Of a stretch of 38,360 bases of DNA, positions 16,281 through 24,692 are shown piece after piece. The position numbers and the translations under genes were made by a program. Each line of letters begins with the position of its first letter. Positions within the stretch are counted from its first letter, which is position 1. A model generated the notes under the pieces. That model had not been told where the DNA came from, did no database searches, and saw nothing but the letters and a program-made list of their open reading frames with translations. The stretch is from Candidatus Eiseniibacteriota bacterium (GTDB lineage Bacteria > Orphanbacterota > Orphanbacteria > Orphanbacterales > Orphanbacteraceae): contig JAJRWB010000003.1 of the NCBI GenBank assembly GCA_024276995.1, positions 1 through 38,360 of the forward strand, read 5' to 3'.

Positions 16281-17461
16281 GGGTCACTCCTCCGTTCAGC
16301 GGTTCGGAAGTAACGTTCCACCAGGCCGCCGAGCATTCGTACACCGATGGAGAGCGCCGATTCGTCGATGTCGAACCGGGGCGAATGATGGGGCTCGTCC
16401 TTTCCCAGGGCTTCGTTTTTTGATCCCACGAAGAAGAAGCAGCCGGGCACGCGGTGAAGGAACTCGCCGAAATCCTCGGCACCCATGGTCCTCTCTTCCA
16501 CGACATGGTCCTCCCCGACGAGATCGGCCGCCGTCTCCCGCACCAGCCGGGTAAGGGCGGCGTCGTTGACGACCGGACGCGCACTTCGGATATAGTCAAT
16601 CTCCGCTTCGCAGCCCATCGCACGGGCGGCGTTTTTCGCCACTTCGGCGAAAAGGGAGGGGATCGTCTCCCACAGGTCGTGGTCGAAGCAACGGATGGTG
16701 CCTCGCAGGATCACCTCCTCGGGGATCACGTTGAATGCGTTCCCGCCGTGGATGCTCCCCACGGTGACCACGAGGCTCGCGAGCGGGTCGGTGCGCCGGG
16801 AAGCGATCTGTTGGAGCGCCGTGACGACGGCGGCGGCGGCGGGCACCGGATCGCGGCCGTCCTGGGGGCGCGCCCCGTGGCAGCCGGTTCCCGCTACGCG
16901 GACGGCGAACTCGTCGGCCGCCGCCATCACCGGCCCTACAGCGGCGGCGATCTTTCCGACATCGAGGGAGTTCCACAGGTGAAGGCCGAACGCTGCGTCG
17001 ACCGGGCGCTCATCGAGCACGCCGGCGTCGATCATCGCTTTCGCCCCGCCCGCCGTTTCCTCGGCCGGCTGGAAGAGAAGCTCCACCGAACCGGCCGCCG
17101 GGATGCCGAGGCGCAAAAAGAGGCGCGCCGCGGTGAGGAGGATCGCCGTGTGACCGTCGTGGCCGCACGCGTGCATGGCACCTTCGGCGGTAGAGCGGTA
17201 CGGCTCGTCGCTCTCTTCTTCGATCGGCAACGCATCGATATCGGCCCTCAGGAGAACCCTCTTCCCGGGGATGCCGCTGTCGATCGAAGCGGTCAATCCC
17301 GTACCGGCGATCCCGGTGCGCGGCGAAAGGCCGAGCGATTCGAGCCGCTCCGCCACGACGCGGGCGGTGCGTTTCTCTTCAAACGCCGTTTCCGGATGGG
17401 CATGGAGATCCCTGCGCGTTTCGATCAGTTCCCGTTCCTCTTCAGGCGTGAGCGGTTCCAT
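16277..17461 (-). CDS. M20-family amidohydrolase/metallopeptidase (N-acyl amino acid hydrolase type)
   Basis: A 394-residue enzyme from the ATG at 17459-17461. It belongs to the IAA-amino acid hydrolase/hippurate hydrolase/N-acetyldiaminopimelate deacetylase branch of M20. The N-terminus RRDLHAHPETAFEE is diagnostic. Metal ligands can be followed: the bridging ACGHDGHTA box, the FQPAEE pair, the HLW motif, and a late HHSPRFDID motif that ends the active site. The lid/dimerisation domain is seen in the middle (AVRVAGTGCHGARPQDGRDP). No signal peptide is present, so it should act in the cytoplasm, cleaving an acyl or acetyl group from an amino acid or a small peptide derivative. It follows the B3/B4 gene by 17 bases and overlaps the lipoprotein gene by four, in the same operon as two exported amidohydrolase-fold proteins. 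Confidence 0.93.
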   Translation of the reverse strand: MEPLTPEEERELIETRRDLHAHPETAFEEKRTARVVAERLESLGLSPRTGIAGTGLTASIDSGIPGKRVLLRADIDALPIEEESDEPYRSTAEGAMHACGHDGHTAILLTAARLFLRLGIPAAGSVELLFQPAEETAGGAKAMIDAGVLDERPVDAAFGLHLWNSLDVGKIAAAVGPVMAAADEFAVRVAGTGCHGARPQDGRDPVPAAAAVVTALQQIASRRTDPLASLVVTVGSIHGGNAFNVIPEEVILRGTIRCFDHDLWETIPSLFAEVAKNAARAMGCEAEIDYIRSARPVVNDAALTRLVRETAADLVGEDHVVEERTMGAEDFGEFLHRVPGCFFFVGSKNEALGKDEPHHSPRFDIDESALSIGVRMLGGLVERYFRTAERRSDP

Positions 17462-17478
17462 CCGGTCCCTTTCGGCTC

Positions 17479-18165
17479 TTATTCCTCGGGAAGAACGGCG
17501 AAGCCGGTCCGCTCCGCGCCGGCATGTTGCGCGAGGAGATCGGCGAAGAAGCTCGACGCCTCCTCCATGACGCTTCGCGTCGCCGCGCCGTTGCCGCCGT
17601 AGATCACGGCGAGTACGTTGCGCGTGCCTTCCCATGTTTTCGAAAGCATCGAATCTTTCACCGGGTTCGCGAGCGCCGTGCCCGACGAGTCGTTGCGCGC
17701 GAGGGAGATCAGCCCGCCGAACTCGATCTCCTGCCCCGAGTTGTTGAAGATATACGATTCTTTCGTGCCGCCGAGCCTCAGGATGAGCCCTCCCCCCTCG
17801 GGGAGTGCGAGATCGAGATCGATCACGGAGATCGGCAGGCCGAAGCGGAGCGACACGAGATTATTGATGTCCACGATATTGTTGATCGAAGGAAAATCGC
17901 CTTTCGACGCGCATGCGGCGAGATACTCCGACGCCGGCTTGTTCCGCCCCGCCGGTTTGAAGCCCCCCCGCCGGAGAAGATCGCGCACCGCTTTCTTCCT
18001 TTCCGGGGGCACATCCGAATCGCCGCCGGCACTCCTTCGGATCGCCTCGTCGAGGAGCGATCGAAGCGTATCGTCCGACGGGGCGATCGTGACGCCGCAC
18101 CCTTCCACCGCACCGGCGAGGAAGGAAGGGTCGCCCACGTCGATTCTCAGCGGCGTTTCGATCAT
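17479..18165 (-). CDS. B3/B4 tRNA-binding-domain protein
   Basis: A 228-residue cytoplasmic protein. The central part (about residues 80-200) matches the B3/B4 domain found in the beta subunit of phenylalanyl-tRNA synthetase and in stand-alone proteins. NIVDINNLVSLRFGLPISVI is the typical opening, DLDLALPEGGGLILRLGGTKE follows, and a late W-E-G-T-R-N-V-L-A-V-I-Y segment closes it. In PheT this domain carries the editing activity that removes mischarged tyrosine. The role of free-standing copies is poorly known; an editing or amino-acid-handling role is inference. There is no aminoacyl-tRNA synthetase module attached. The start codon overlaps nothing upstream in frame, but the ATG (18163-18165) overlaps the stop of the amidohydrolase-fold gene by four bases, so it is translated as part of that operon. 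Confidence 0.75.
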   Translation of the reverse strand: MIETPLRIDVGDPSFLAGAVEGCGVTIAPSDDTLRSLLDEAIRRSAGGDSDVPPERKKAVRDLLRRGGFKPAGRNKPASEYLAACASKGDFPSINNIVDINNLVSLRFGLPISVIDLDLALPEGGGLILRLGGTKESYIFNNSGQEIEFGGLISLARNDSSGTALANPVKDSMLSKTWEGTRNVLAVIYGGNGAATRSVMEEASSFFADLLAQHAGAERTGFAVLPEE

Positions 18166-19511
18166 TCGATGAGCCCCAGCTGCCTGTACTTGGTACGGTA
18201 CTTCCGGTAAAGCTCCTTTTGGTGATCGTCGAGATCGATCTCCCGTCCGTCGATGAAGGCACTCTCCACCCGGCTCGTGATCTCGAGGATGTCGCCGTCG
18301 CTGATGAAGAGTGTCGCACGGAGCCCCGGCCTGAGCGAGCCGATCCGGTCGGCGACGCCGAAGATCTCAGCGGGATAGAGGGTGATCGCCCGGAGCGCCT
18401 CTTCCCGGTCGAGGCCGTACGCCGCCGCCTTCGCCGCGGCGTAGGGGATATTCCTCGCGATGGCGCTCCCCCAGCTTCCGCCGCCTCCGGCGATGGCGAA
18501 GAGAACCCCCGCCTCGTGAAGTCTCGCGGGAAGGGTGAACGGATCGTCGTAGCCCGAGTGGCGGCCGTAGGGAATCGACCACGACAGGGAGTTCACATCG
18601 GTGAGGATCACGGGGATGTGCCGCTCGGCGAGGAGGGAAGCCACCTTGTCGGCCCGGGCACCGCCGACGATGATCGGCCTAAGCCCCCTGGCCGCGCTCC
18701 ACGCCACGGCGTCACGGATATCCTCCGCCTCTTGCGCGCCGATCAGCACGGGCGTCGCGGCATCGATCACGTCGCGAAGCGATGCCAGGCGTGCATCGTA
18801 GCGCGGCGGCTTCGCCTCCCCGCGCTTAGCCGCTTCTTCGGCATGCGCGTACGCCGCGGCGTCGTCGAAGAGGCGGTCGAGTTCGTCGAGCCGTTTCCGC
18901 CTCTTTTCAGAGCGCTCCTTCTCCTTAGCGATGGGGATCCGGTTCGATCCGGATCGTCGCCTCGGCCAGTTCACCACGAGCGCGGCGCCGCTCTTCAGCA
19001 GCATCTCTTCCCACGTCCACCCGTCGAGACGCATGAGCGCCGCCCGCCCCGATACGAGGCCGCCGCCGGGGGCGCTGAGCGCCGTCAAGATCCCGTTCGA
19101 GCGGGCGACCGGGATCAGCTCGCTGTCGGGGTTCCACGCCACTTCGACGCGGACATTCGGGTTGATCTCTCCCGTTTCGTTGATGTCGTTCGTCGCGCGC
19201 ACCGCGCCGATCTCGGTCAGCCCGAGAGCGGTGTTGAGCGCGATGATGCCGGGATAGACGTGCTTGTCGGACGCATCGATCACCCGGCAGTCGTCGGGGA
19301 GCGCCACCCTCGTTCCGACGGCGACGATCTTTCCTTCATCGAAGAGAACCGTGCCGCCGATGATATCGCCGTCCGACACGGTGTGCACCGTGCCGCCGGT
19401 GATCGCCACCGCGCCCTTTTCGACCGGGGCGGGAATCTGATCGTTCGCGCCGGCGCTCGGGGCGAACAGCGCCGCGCCGAGAAGAACGGTCGCCACCTTC
19501 CGGGCGCTCAT
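18162..19511 (-). CDS. Exported amidohydrolase-fold protein lacking the HxH metal motif
   Basis: A 449-residue protein from the ATG at 19509-19511, which overlaps the upstream stop by four bases and has AGGAGG inside the upstream gene. The N-terminus (ARKVATVLLGAALFAPSAGA) is a signal peptide. An amidohydrolase-type beta-sandwich opens the mature protein (GAVAITGGTVHTVSDGDIIG...). The usual P-G-x-I-D-x-H-x-H box reads HVYPGIIALNTALGLTEIGA, with both metal-binding histidines gone. The later part still follows the fold: FAIAGGGGSWGSAIARNIPY, EEALRAITLYPAEIFGVADR and GSLRPGLRATLFISDGDIL. It is therefore probably a catalytically silent partner of the upstream 997-residue protein, with which it shares compartment and translation coupling. 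A charged coiled segment in the middle (KEKERSEKRRKRLDELDRLF) is unusual for the family. Confidence 0.85.
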   Translation of the reverse strand: MSARKVATVLLGAALFAPSAGANDQIPAPVEKGAVAITGGTVHTVSDGDIIGGTVLFDEGKIVAVGTRVALPDDCRVIDASDKHVYPGIIALNTALGLTEIGAVRATNDINETGEINPNVRVEVAWNPDSELIPVARSNGILTALSAPGGGLVSGRAALMRLDGWTWEEMLLKSGAALVVNWPRRRSGSNRIPIAKEKERSEKRRKRLDELDRLFDDAAAYAHAEEAAKRGEAKPPRYDARLASLRDVIDAATPVLIGAQEAEDIRDAVAWSAARGLRPIIVGGARADKVASLLAERHIPVILTDVNSLSWSIPYGRHSGYDDPFTLPARLHEAGVLFAIAGGGGSWGSAIARNIPYAAAKAAAYGLDREEALRAITLYPAEIFGVADRIGSLRPGLRATLFISDGDILEITSRVESAFIDGREIDLDDHQKELYRKYRTKYRQLGLIE

Positions 19512-22501
19512 CGCATTTCCTCCTTCTTCTCCGGCGTCTCGTCGTCGCCGCTCTTCTTCTCTTCCCGGGAAAGGAAGTACTGCACGAGGGCGTTTCGTTC
19601 CGCCTCGGCGACTTCGCGCAGACGTGCATCCTCGCCGGCGTCGAAATAGCGCCGGCCGTCGATCCAGGTCTGCTCGCACTTCGTCGCCGTCGACAACGGC
19701 GGGCCGCTCCAGACGACGAAGTCGGCGTCCTTCCCCGGTTCGAGCGAGCCGACACGGTCGTCGATGCCGAGCTGGATCGCCGGATTGATGGTGACGAACT
19801 TCACCGCCTCGGCCGGGGAGAGGTGGCCGTACTTCACCGCTTTCGCCGCCTCCATGTTCAGCCGCCGGGCGAGTTCGTGGCTGTCCGAGTTGAACGACAC
19901 CACCACGCCTGCGTCGTGCATGAGCGTGCCGTTGTAGGGGATGGCGTCGGCCACTTCGATCTTGTACGCCCACCAGTCGCTGAACGTGGAAGCACCCGCG
20001 CCGTGGGCGGCGATCGCGTCGGCCACCTTGTACCCTTCGAGGACGTGCTGAAACGCGCCGATGGTGAAGCCGAGCCGGTCGGCGAGGCGGATCAGCATGA
20101 GGATCTCGTCCTGGCGGTAAGCGTGGCAGTGGACCTTCCGTGTGCCGTCGAGCACTTCGAGGAGCGCGTCGAGTTCAAGGTCGGGCCTCGGCCGGCGGAA
20201 GCGCGACGGATCGCTCCGGGCGAGTTTCTTCGCCTCTCGATAATCGAGAGCCTGCCGGAACCGGTCTTCCATGATCTGTTCCACCCCCATGCGGGTCTGC
20301 GGGTAGCGGGTCTTGTACTTGTCCCCCCAGTTGCTCTGCTTCACGTTTTCGCCGAGAGCGAACTTGATCCCCGGCGCGGCGGTGCGCAGTTTCATCTCCT
20401 CGTCGAGAGCCCCCCACCTCAGCTTGATCACCGACGATTGGCCGCCGATCGGGTTCGCCGAACCATGAAGCTGGTTGATCACGGTGAGCCCGCCCGAGAG
20501 CTGGCGGTACAGCTCGATCCTGTCGGGGTCGATCACGTCGCTGACGCGCACTTCCGCCGTCACCGCCTCGGTCCCTTCGTTCACCGCCCCGGCGATTCCG
20601 GTGTGGGAGTGGCAGTCGATCAGCCCGGCGGTGACATGCTTTCCCGTCCCGTCGATGACGACCGCCCCGCGGGGAGGCTCGATCCCGCGGCCGACGCGCT
20701 CGATCCTTCCCTTGCGCACGAGGAGGTCGGCGTCCTCGAGGATCCCGTCATTGGCGGAGGTCCAGATCGTGGCATGACGGACGAGCACGACGTCCGGCCT
20801 CTCGGGCAACGCCTCCCGGCCGAAGGCGCCCGACGGATAGATGTCGGGAAGGGAGGGAAGGGGCGGTTCCTTCTTTTCATCCTTCTTTTTCTTGTCGCCT
20901 TCCCGGACGAGTGTCCCTTTCCATTCGAGCGGCGTGTCGTCTGCGAGGGTGAGTCGGCCCTGCGGGCCTTCGGGGAAGAGCGCGGCGTCGAGGCGGACGA
21001 ACCGGTCGAACCCGAGCGGCGTGCCGTCGAAGGCACCGCTCAGCGATCCCCCGACACGGTCGATCTCCTTCAGGGAAACGGTGGAGTCGCCCCTCGAAAT
21101 GCGCGCCGAAACATTCGGTTCCTTCCCTTCGAAGCGGATCTCGATCGAATCACCGTCCGCGAGCATCCATTTCCACTTGTCGCCGGGGCGGATCGGTTGA
21201 ACCTCGTCGATCACGTGACATTTCCCGCCGATCCAGCTTTCGCGGATCTTCGCCTCCGGATCGAAGAGATCGCCTTCGACGACGAGGAAGTCGGCGGCGT
21301 AGCCCACCCGCAGCGCGCCGCGGGCGGCGCCCACACCGGCGAGACGGGCGGGCACCGTGGTGAGCGCCGCGAGGGCGTTCTCGGGCGAAAGGCCGCGGTC
21401 GATCGCTTCGGCGAGGTTCTCGCGGAAATGATCGATCGCCGCCGAATCGCCTGGCGTGAGGGCGATCTCGACGCCCGCCTCCACGAGGCGCGCCGGATTC
21501 TCCGGCCCGAGCGCCATATGTCTCAACTCGCGCAGGGAGATCCAGTACCCCTCGTCCGCGGAGGCGAGAGGATCCCGCCGGAGCGATTCTCCTTTCGGCT
21601 TCGGAAAATCGAGCGGGACGACGAAGGGGAGATTCAGATTGCGGACCGCGTCGAGGCGCCTGTACTCGTATCCGCTGCCGAGGATGACGCACGTCACGTC
21701 CGCTTCACGGGCGATCCGCGCCGCGCGGAGCGCCCCCCATTCGTCATCCACTTCCCACAGGAGTGTCGCGTCGCCCGAGAGCACGGGGAGGAGCGCGTCG
21801 AGGGCGAGGTTCTCTTCCGTTTCTTCGGGGTGCTTCGCCCGTTCGTCGCGATACCATCGCGCGTCGAGGAACGTCTGCCGCTCGAGGGCGATCACCCCCA
21901 TGAGAGATGAGGGGTAATGATCTCCGGCGAGGGGATGGAAGTCGATCCCTTGAATCGCTCGGGAAGGGATGATTCTCTTCGCCACCGCGCGATCCGCCAG
22001 GGAGAGGAGGACCGACTCGCCTTTGAAGATTCCTTTGCGCGGCGTGACGAGAACCGATGTGAATCCGGCGCGCCGGTATGCCTTCTCCCTCACCGGGTCG
22101 CCGCGGAAGAGGGCCGCCGCGCGGCGGTCGGGGCGGACGGCGCTGTTCCAGTGATGCGCGCCCACCGTGTCCGCTGCGTCGTCCGCGAGCCCGAATGACG
22201 CGCCGAGGTCGATCAGTCCGGGGTAGATCATCATACCCGAAACGTCGTGTACCGCCGCGTCGGGGGGAATCGCCGCATCCGGCCCGACGGCGGCGATGAT
22301 CCCGTCGCGCACGACGAGCACGCCTTCGACGGGAGGCCTTCCCGGCGCGGTGACGATCCGCCCCCCCCGGAAGGCTTCGACCGACGGGGTGTTTCGGGCG
22401 ATGCCGCGGAGCGGCTCGACGGCGGAGCGGCTCGCACCGGCCGCCTCCGCACCGGCAAGGATCAGCAGCGGGGCGAAAAGGAAGATAATCGCATTTCTCA
22501 T
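19508..22501 (-). CDS. Exported tandem amidohydrolase; first domain degenerate, second with intact HxH
   Basis: A 997-residue protein starting at the ATG 22499-22501, with a signal peptide (about residues 1-22). Two amidohydrolase domains are joined by a beta-rich linker with a Lys-rich run near residue 550. Domain one (about 40-440) keeps the surrounding framework, such as GMMIYPGLIDLGASFGLADD and VGYAADFLVVEGDLFDPEA, but has no HxH. Domain two (about 590-980) has GLIDCHSHTGIAG, a second metal region VHCHAYRQDE, the FQHVLEGYK box, SFNSDS carrying the late Asp, and a normal ending EPGKDADFVVWSG. Relatives are imidazolonepropionase/prolidase-like periplasmic amidohydrolases; substrates are not readable. 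It is the first gene of the operon running down to 15627 and has a good promoter at 22540-22569. Confidence 0.88.
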   Translation of the reverse strand: MRNAIIFLFAPLLILAGAEAAGASRSAVEPLRGIARNTPSVEAFRGGRIVTAPGRPPVEGVLVVRDGIIAAVGPDAAIPPDAAVHDVSGMMIYPGLIDLGASFGLADDAADTVGAHHWNSAVRPDRRAAALFRGDPVREKAYRRAGFTSVLVTPRKGIFKGESVLLSLADRAVAKRIIPSRAIQGIDFHPLAGDHYPSSLMGVIALERQTFLDARWYRDERAKHPEETEENLALDALLPVLSGDATLLWEVDDEWGALRAARIAREADVTCVILGSGYEYRRLDAVRNLNLPFVVPLDFPKPKGESLRRDPLASADEGYWISLRELRHMALGPENPARLVEAGVEIALTPGDSAAIDHFRENLAEAIDRGLSPENALAALTTVPARLAGVGAARGALRVGYAADFLVVEGDLFDPEAKIRESWIGGKCHVIDEVQPIRPGDKWKWMLADGDSIEIRFEGKEPNVSARISRGDSTVSLKEIDRVGGSLSGAFDGTPLGFDRFVRLDAALFPEGPQGRLTLADDTPLEWKGTLVREGDKKKKDEKKEPPLPSLPDIYPSGAFGREALPERPDVVLVRHATIWTSANDGILEDADLLVRKGRIERVGRGIEPPRGAVVIDGTGKHVTAGLIDCHSHTGIAGAVNEGTEAVTAEVRVSDVIDPDRIELYRQLSGGLTVINQLHGSANPIGGQSSVIKLRWGALDEEMKLRTAAPGIKFALGENVKQSNWGDKYKTRYPQTRMGVEQIMEDRFRQALDYREAKKLARSDPSRFRRPRPDLELDALLEVLDGTRKVHCHAYRQDEILMLIRLADRLGFTIGAFQHVLEGYKVADAIAAHGAGASTFSDWWAYKIEVADAIPYNGTLMHDAGVVVSFNSDSHELARRLNMEAAKAVKYGHLSPAEAVKFVTINPAIQLGIDDRVGSLEPGKDADFVVWSGPPLSTATKCEQTWIDGRRYFDAGEDARLREVAEAERNALVQYFLSREEKKSGDDETPEKKEEMR

Positions 22502-22539
22502 GGCGGGCCCGTCCTGTTCGGGAAAAGGGTGATGGCGGG

Positions 22540-22569
22540 ATTGTAGACCCTGGGGCGGTGGTCGGGCAA
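22540..22569 (-). promoter_or_regulatory. Sigma-70-type promoter of the amidohydrolase operon
   Basis: Minus strand: -35 TTGCCC (22564-22569), an 18-base spacer, and -10 TACAAT (22540-22545), about 40 bases before the ATG. It lies between the end of the exopolysaccharide operon and the amidohydrolase operon, so the two are probably separate transcription units. Confidence 0.65.
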
Positions 22570-22592
22570 GGATGGGAGGGGGATCTCTTTTT

Positions 22593-24482
22593 CTACGACA
22601 GATCGATGCGGAACGAACGGTTTTCCCGCGGTTTCAGCTTCTCCAAGCGGAGATTCAAACGATAACCGTCATCCGACAGGTCGTAATCGGGTTGCGGCGT
22701 TCCGACGATGTCGGACGAGATCCGGATCGAAGAGGGGCGCCGGGGCAGATCGAGGAAGGTCACGGCGCGCGGAACGGTTCTATCGTATTCGTTCGAAACA
22801 TGAACTGTCAGGCGGCCCGGGGACGTGACGTCCGCGCTCATGCGAAGAGCATCCCTCTCGACCCACCACTCCGCCACACCCGCCGCGGAGGTGATCCATG
22901 TCTTCTTCGAACGGACATGGTTCACCAGTTTCGGCATCACTTCCGCGACCCCCTCGCGGGCGAGGAGATGCGTGTGGAACGAGACGAAGTAGACCCCTCC
23001 GCGCATGTACTGCGTCTGGAACGAGCGCCTGTAGGCGTCGAGGATCTCCTTCGGTTCGTGAAGAGCGAGCTGTTCGATGATGTAATTGTCGTCATACCCG
23101 GTGCGCGGGATCGCGACGATCCTTCGCGCGCCGCCGCCCGCCGCGACGTGGGTTCCCGGCACGGTCAGGATCCGGGGCACCGCCGAGGGGAGGCGCACGC
23201 CGCCCACAAGGTAGCGATAACCGGCGGCGGCGAGCGCCGCCACCGTGTTGCCGTCATACTTCTCCTCCGGCGGTCTCATCCCGACGCACGGCGAGCCGGT
23301 GATCTCCTCGAGATCGTCCCGGCTGCGCGCGAGCCGCTCGTACTGCGTGTCGTAGCTCTCGCCGGCAAAGGGGGCGTGATTGTCGGAGTGGGAGCCCACC
23401 TCCCCCGTGCCGGCGAGGGAAGCGGTGAGGGGGGCGTTCTTCACGGCGGAGTCGGATACGCAGAAATACGTGATCGGCACGCCGATCTTCTCGAAAACGG
23501 AGCGCGTGGCGGCGGCGTTCTCGAAGTACGATTCGGTGTCCTGCGAGAAGACGACGGCGCACCGTTCGGCATCCGGCCATGTGGCGATCGCCCCGACGGT
23601 TCTGCCGGACGTCCATCGGACGGCGTTGACGGCCATCCGGTGGGGCGCGCCGACGATCTCCTTGTCGAACACCACGTTCGCCATGGTGAACCCGATCCAC
23701 ACGATCCGCCCCTTCCCGGCGCGGCGGCGCACCACGGCCGGGAAGATGTCCGCGGCGGCATCGGGGAGAATGTCGACGGGAGCGCCCGTGCCGTCGGCGT
23801 AGAATGCGGCGCTTTCTCCGTCCGCGCCGGTGACGGCGAGCGCGAAGCGGCCGTCGCGGATGCGGATCTTGAGGCCCGCCGGCAGGTTCGCGGTGACCGG
23901 CGTCTCTCCCCGGAGCGAGATGTACCAGGGGAGGACCGCCGTGGAGTCGGAGAGCGGGTCGACGATGGCGCCGCCGGTGAGAGTGCGCAGGAAATCGAAT
24001 GTCGCCCATGCCCCCGTTTCGTCGCGGCACCCCGTCGGTCCGGTGGCCACCACGCCTCCCCCCGCTTCGAGGAAGCGCGTGATCGCGTCGCGTTCCGCAC
24101 TCGAGAGACAGTAGACCCCCGGAAGAACGAGGTTGTCGTACTTCCGGTTCCCCGAGCGTCCCCACCGCTCGAGATCGTCGTCGTCGATCAGCTCGACGTC
24201 GGCGGCGCCCTCTTCGCTCCTCAGGTGATCGACCCAGAACCGCTCACCCCCGGCGAGGAACTCCGACCCGATCGACGCCCCGTAGTCCGCCGTGTACTTC
24301 GACACGAGCACCGCCGTCCGGGGCGGCGCACCCGCGAGCCAGCCGCCGGAGCGTCCGTCGAAGGAGCCGAGCACCGTCTTCAAGACGAGCAGGTAGATCA
24401 CGCCTGCGGCGCACACGAGGATGACGCCGAACAGGGCGGCGTACACCTTCACGAGCCAGCGTGGCTGCGGGCGGCTTCTCAC
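22593..24482 (-). CDS. Membrane-anchored polysaccharide deacetylase with N-terminal GATase-like domain (PgaB-like role)
   Basis: A 629-residue protein starting at GTG (24480-24482), overlapping the upstream stop by four bases. A single N-terminal membrane helix (about 13-36) anchors it, with the rest in the periplasm. Residues about 55-290 form an alpha/beta domain like the GATase-type domains seen beside glycosidases (LVLPGVYCLSSAERDAITRF, EAGGGVVATGP). Residues about 300-480 are a NodB deacetylase. Motif 1 is FSQDTE, with one Asp where most enzymes have two. Motif 2 is GSHSDNHAPF (metal ligands His365 and His369). Motif 3 is RPPEEKYD, and a late SFHTHL supplies the final His. A C-terminal beta-sandwich (about 530-629) ends it. 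Position behind a processive glycosyltransferase and an outer-membrane TPR-barrel suggests deacetylation of the exported polymer, as PgaB does for poly-N-acetylglucosamine. PgaB itself is an outer-membrane lipoprotein with a C-terminal hydrolase domain, so this is a different build. Confidence 0.82.
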   Translation of the reverse strand: MRSRPQPRWLVKVYAALFGVILVCAAGVIYLLVLKTVLGSFDGRSGGWLAGAPPRTAVLVSKYTADYGASIGSEFLAGGERFWVDHLRSEEGAADVELIDDDDLERWGRSGNRKYDNLVLPGVYCLSSAERDAITRFLEAGGGVVATGPTGCRDETGAWATFDFLRTLTGGAIVDPLSDSTAVLPWYISLRGETPVTANLPAGLKIRIRDGRFALAVTGADGESAAFYADGTGAPVDILPDAAADIFPAVVRRRAGKGRIVWIGFTMANVVFDKEIVGAPHRMAVNAVRWTSGRTVGAIATWPDAERCAVVFSQDTESYFENAAATRSVFEKIGVPITYFCVSDSAVKNAPLTASLAGTGEVGSHSDNHAPFAGESYDTQYERLARSRDDLEEITGSPCVGMRPPEEKYDGNTVAALAAAGYRYLVGGVRLPSAVPRILTVPGTHVAAGGGARRIVAIPRTGYDDNYIIEQLALHEPKEILDAYRRSFQTQYMRGGVYFVSFHTHLLAREGVAEVMPKLVNHVRSKKTWITSAAGVAEWWVERDALRMSADVTSPGRLTVHVSNEYDRTVPRAVTFLDLPRRPSSIRISSDIVGTPQPDYDLSDDGYRLNLRLEKLKPRENRSFRIDLS

Positions 24483-24676
24483 CGTTCGCCGTCCCGCGTT
24501 CCGTCGACCGGCCGATACTCGTATTTCCGGAAGAACGTCTTCCCTTTCCCGGCCGGAACGGGAAGTGGTTTCTTCGCCTCTCGCATCTTGTAGACCAGGA
24601 ACGATCCCGTGGCGATCACGATCGTCACGATGGTGGCCACCAGGATGATCGTGGAAAGAAGCGGAATGAGATCCAT
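24479..24676 (-). CDS. Small single-TM protein in the PgaD position
   Basis: A 65-residue protein from the ATG at 24674-24676, with a strong GGGAGGAA upstream. One hydrophobic helix spans about residues 4-30 (LIPLLSTIILVATIVTIVIA), followed by a basic, Pro-containing cytoplasmic or periplasmic tail. It overlaps the deacetylase gene by four bases (GTGA) and sits 16 bases after the glycosyltransferase gene. In the E. coli pga operon this is where PgaD is encoded, a small two-TM protein that joins PgaC to form the c-di-GMP-responsive synthase. There is no sequence evidence for homology, only size, topology class and position. The good binding site, coupled stop and codon use make it a real gene. 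Confidence 0.75.
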   Translation of the reverse strand: MDLIPLLSTIILVATIVTIVIATGSFLVYKMREAKKPLPVPAGKGKTFFRKYEYRPVDGTRDGER

Positions 24677-24692
24677 CGTTTTCCTCCCCGGC

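Noticed and set aside
19823-21910. Long open frame (695 codons) on the plus strand
   Set aside because: Antisense to the tandem amidohydrolase, which has clear motifs throughout; no start signal or domain.
22572-24593. Long open frame (673 codons) on the plus strand
   Set aside because: Antisense to the NodB deacetylase and the small TM gene; no domain.
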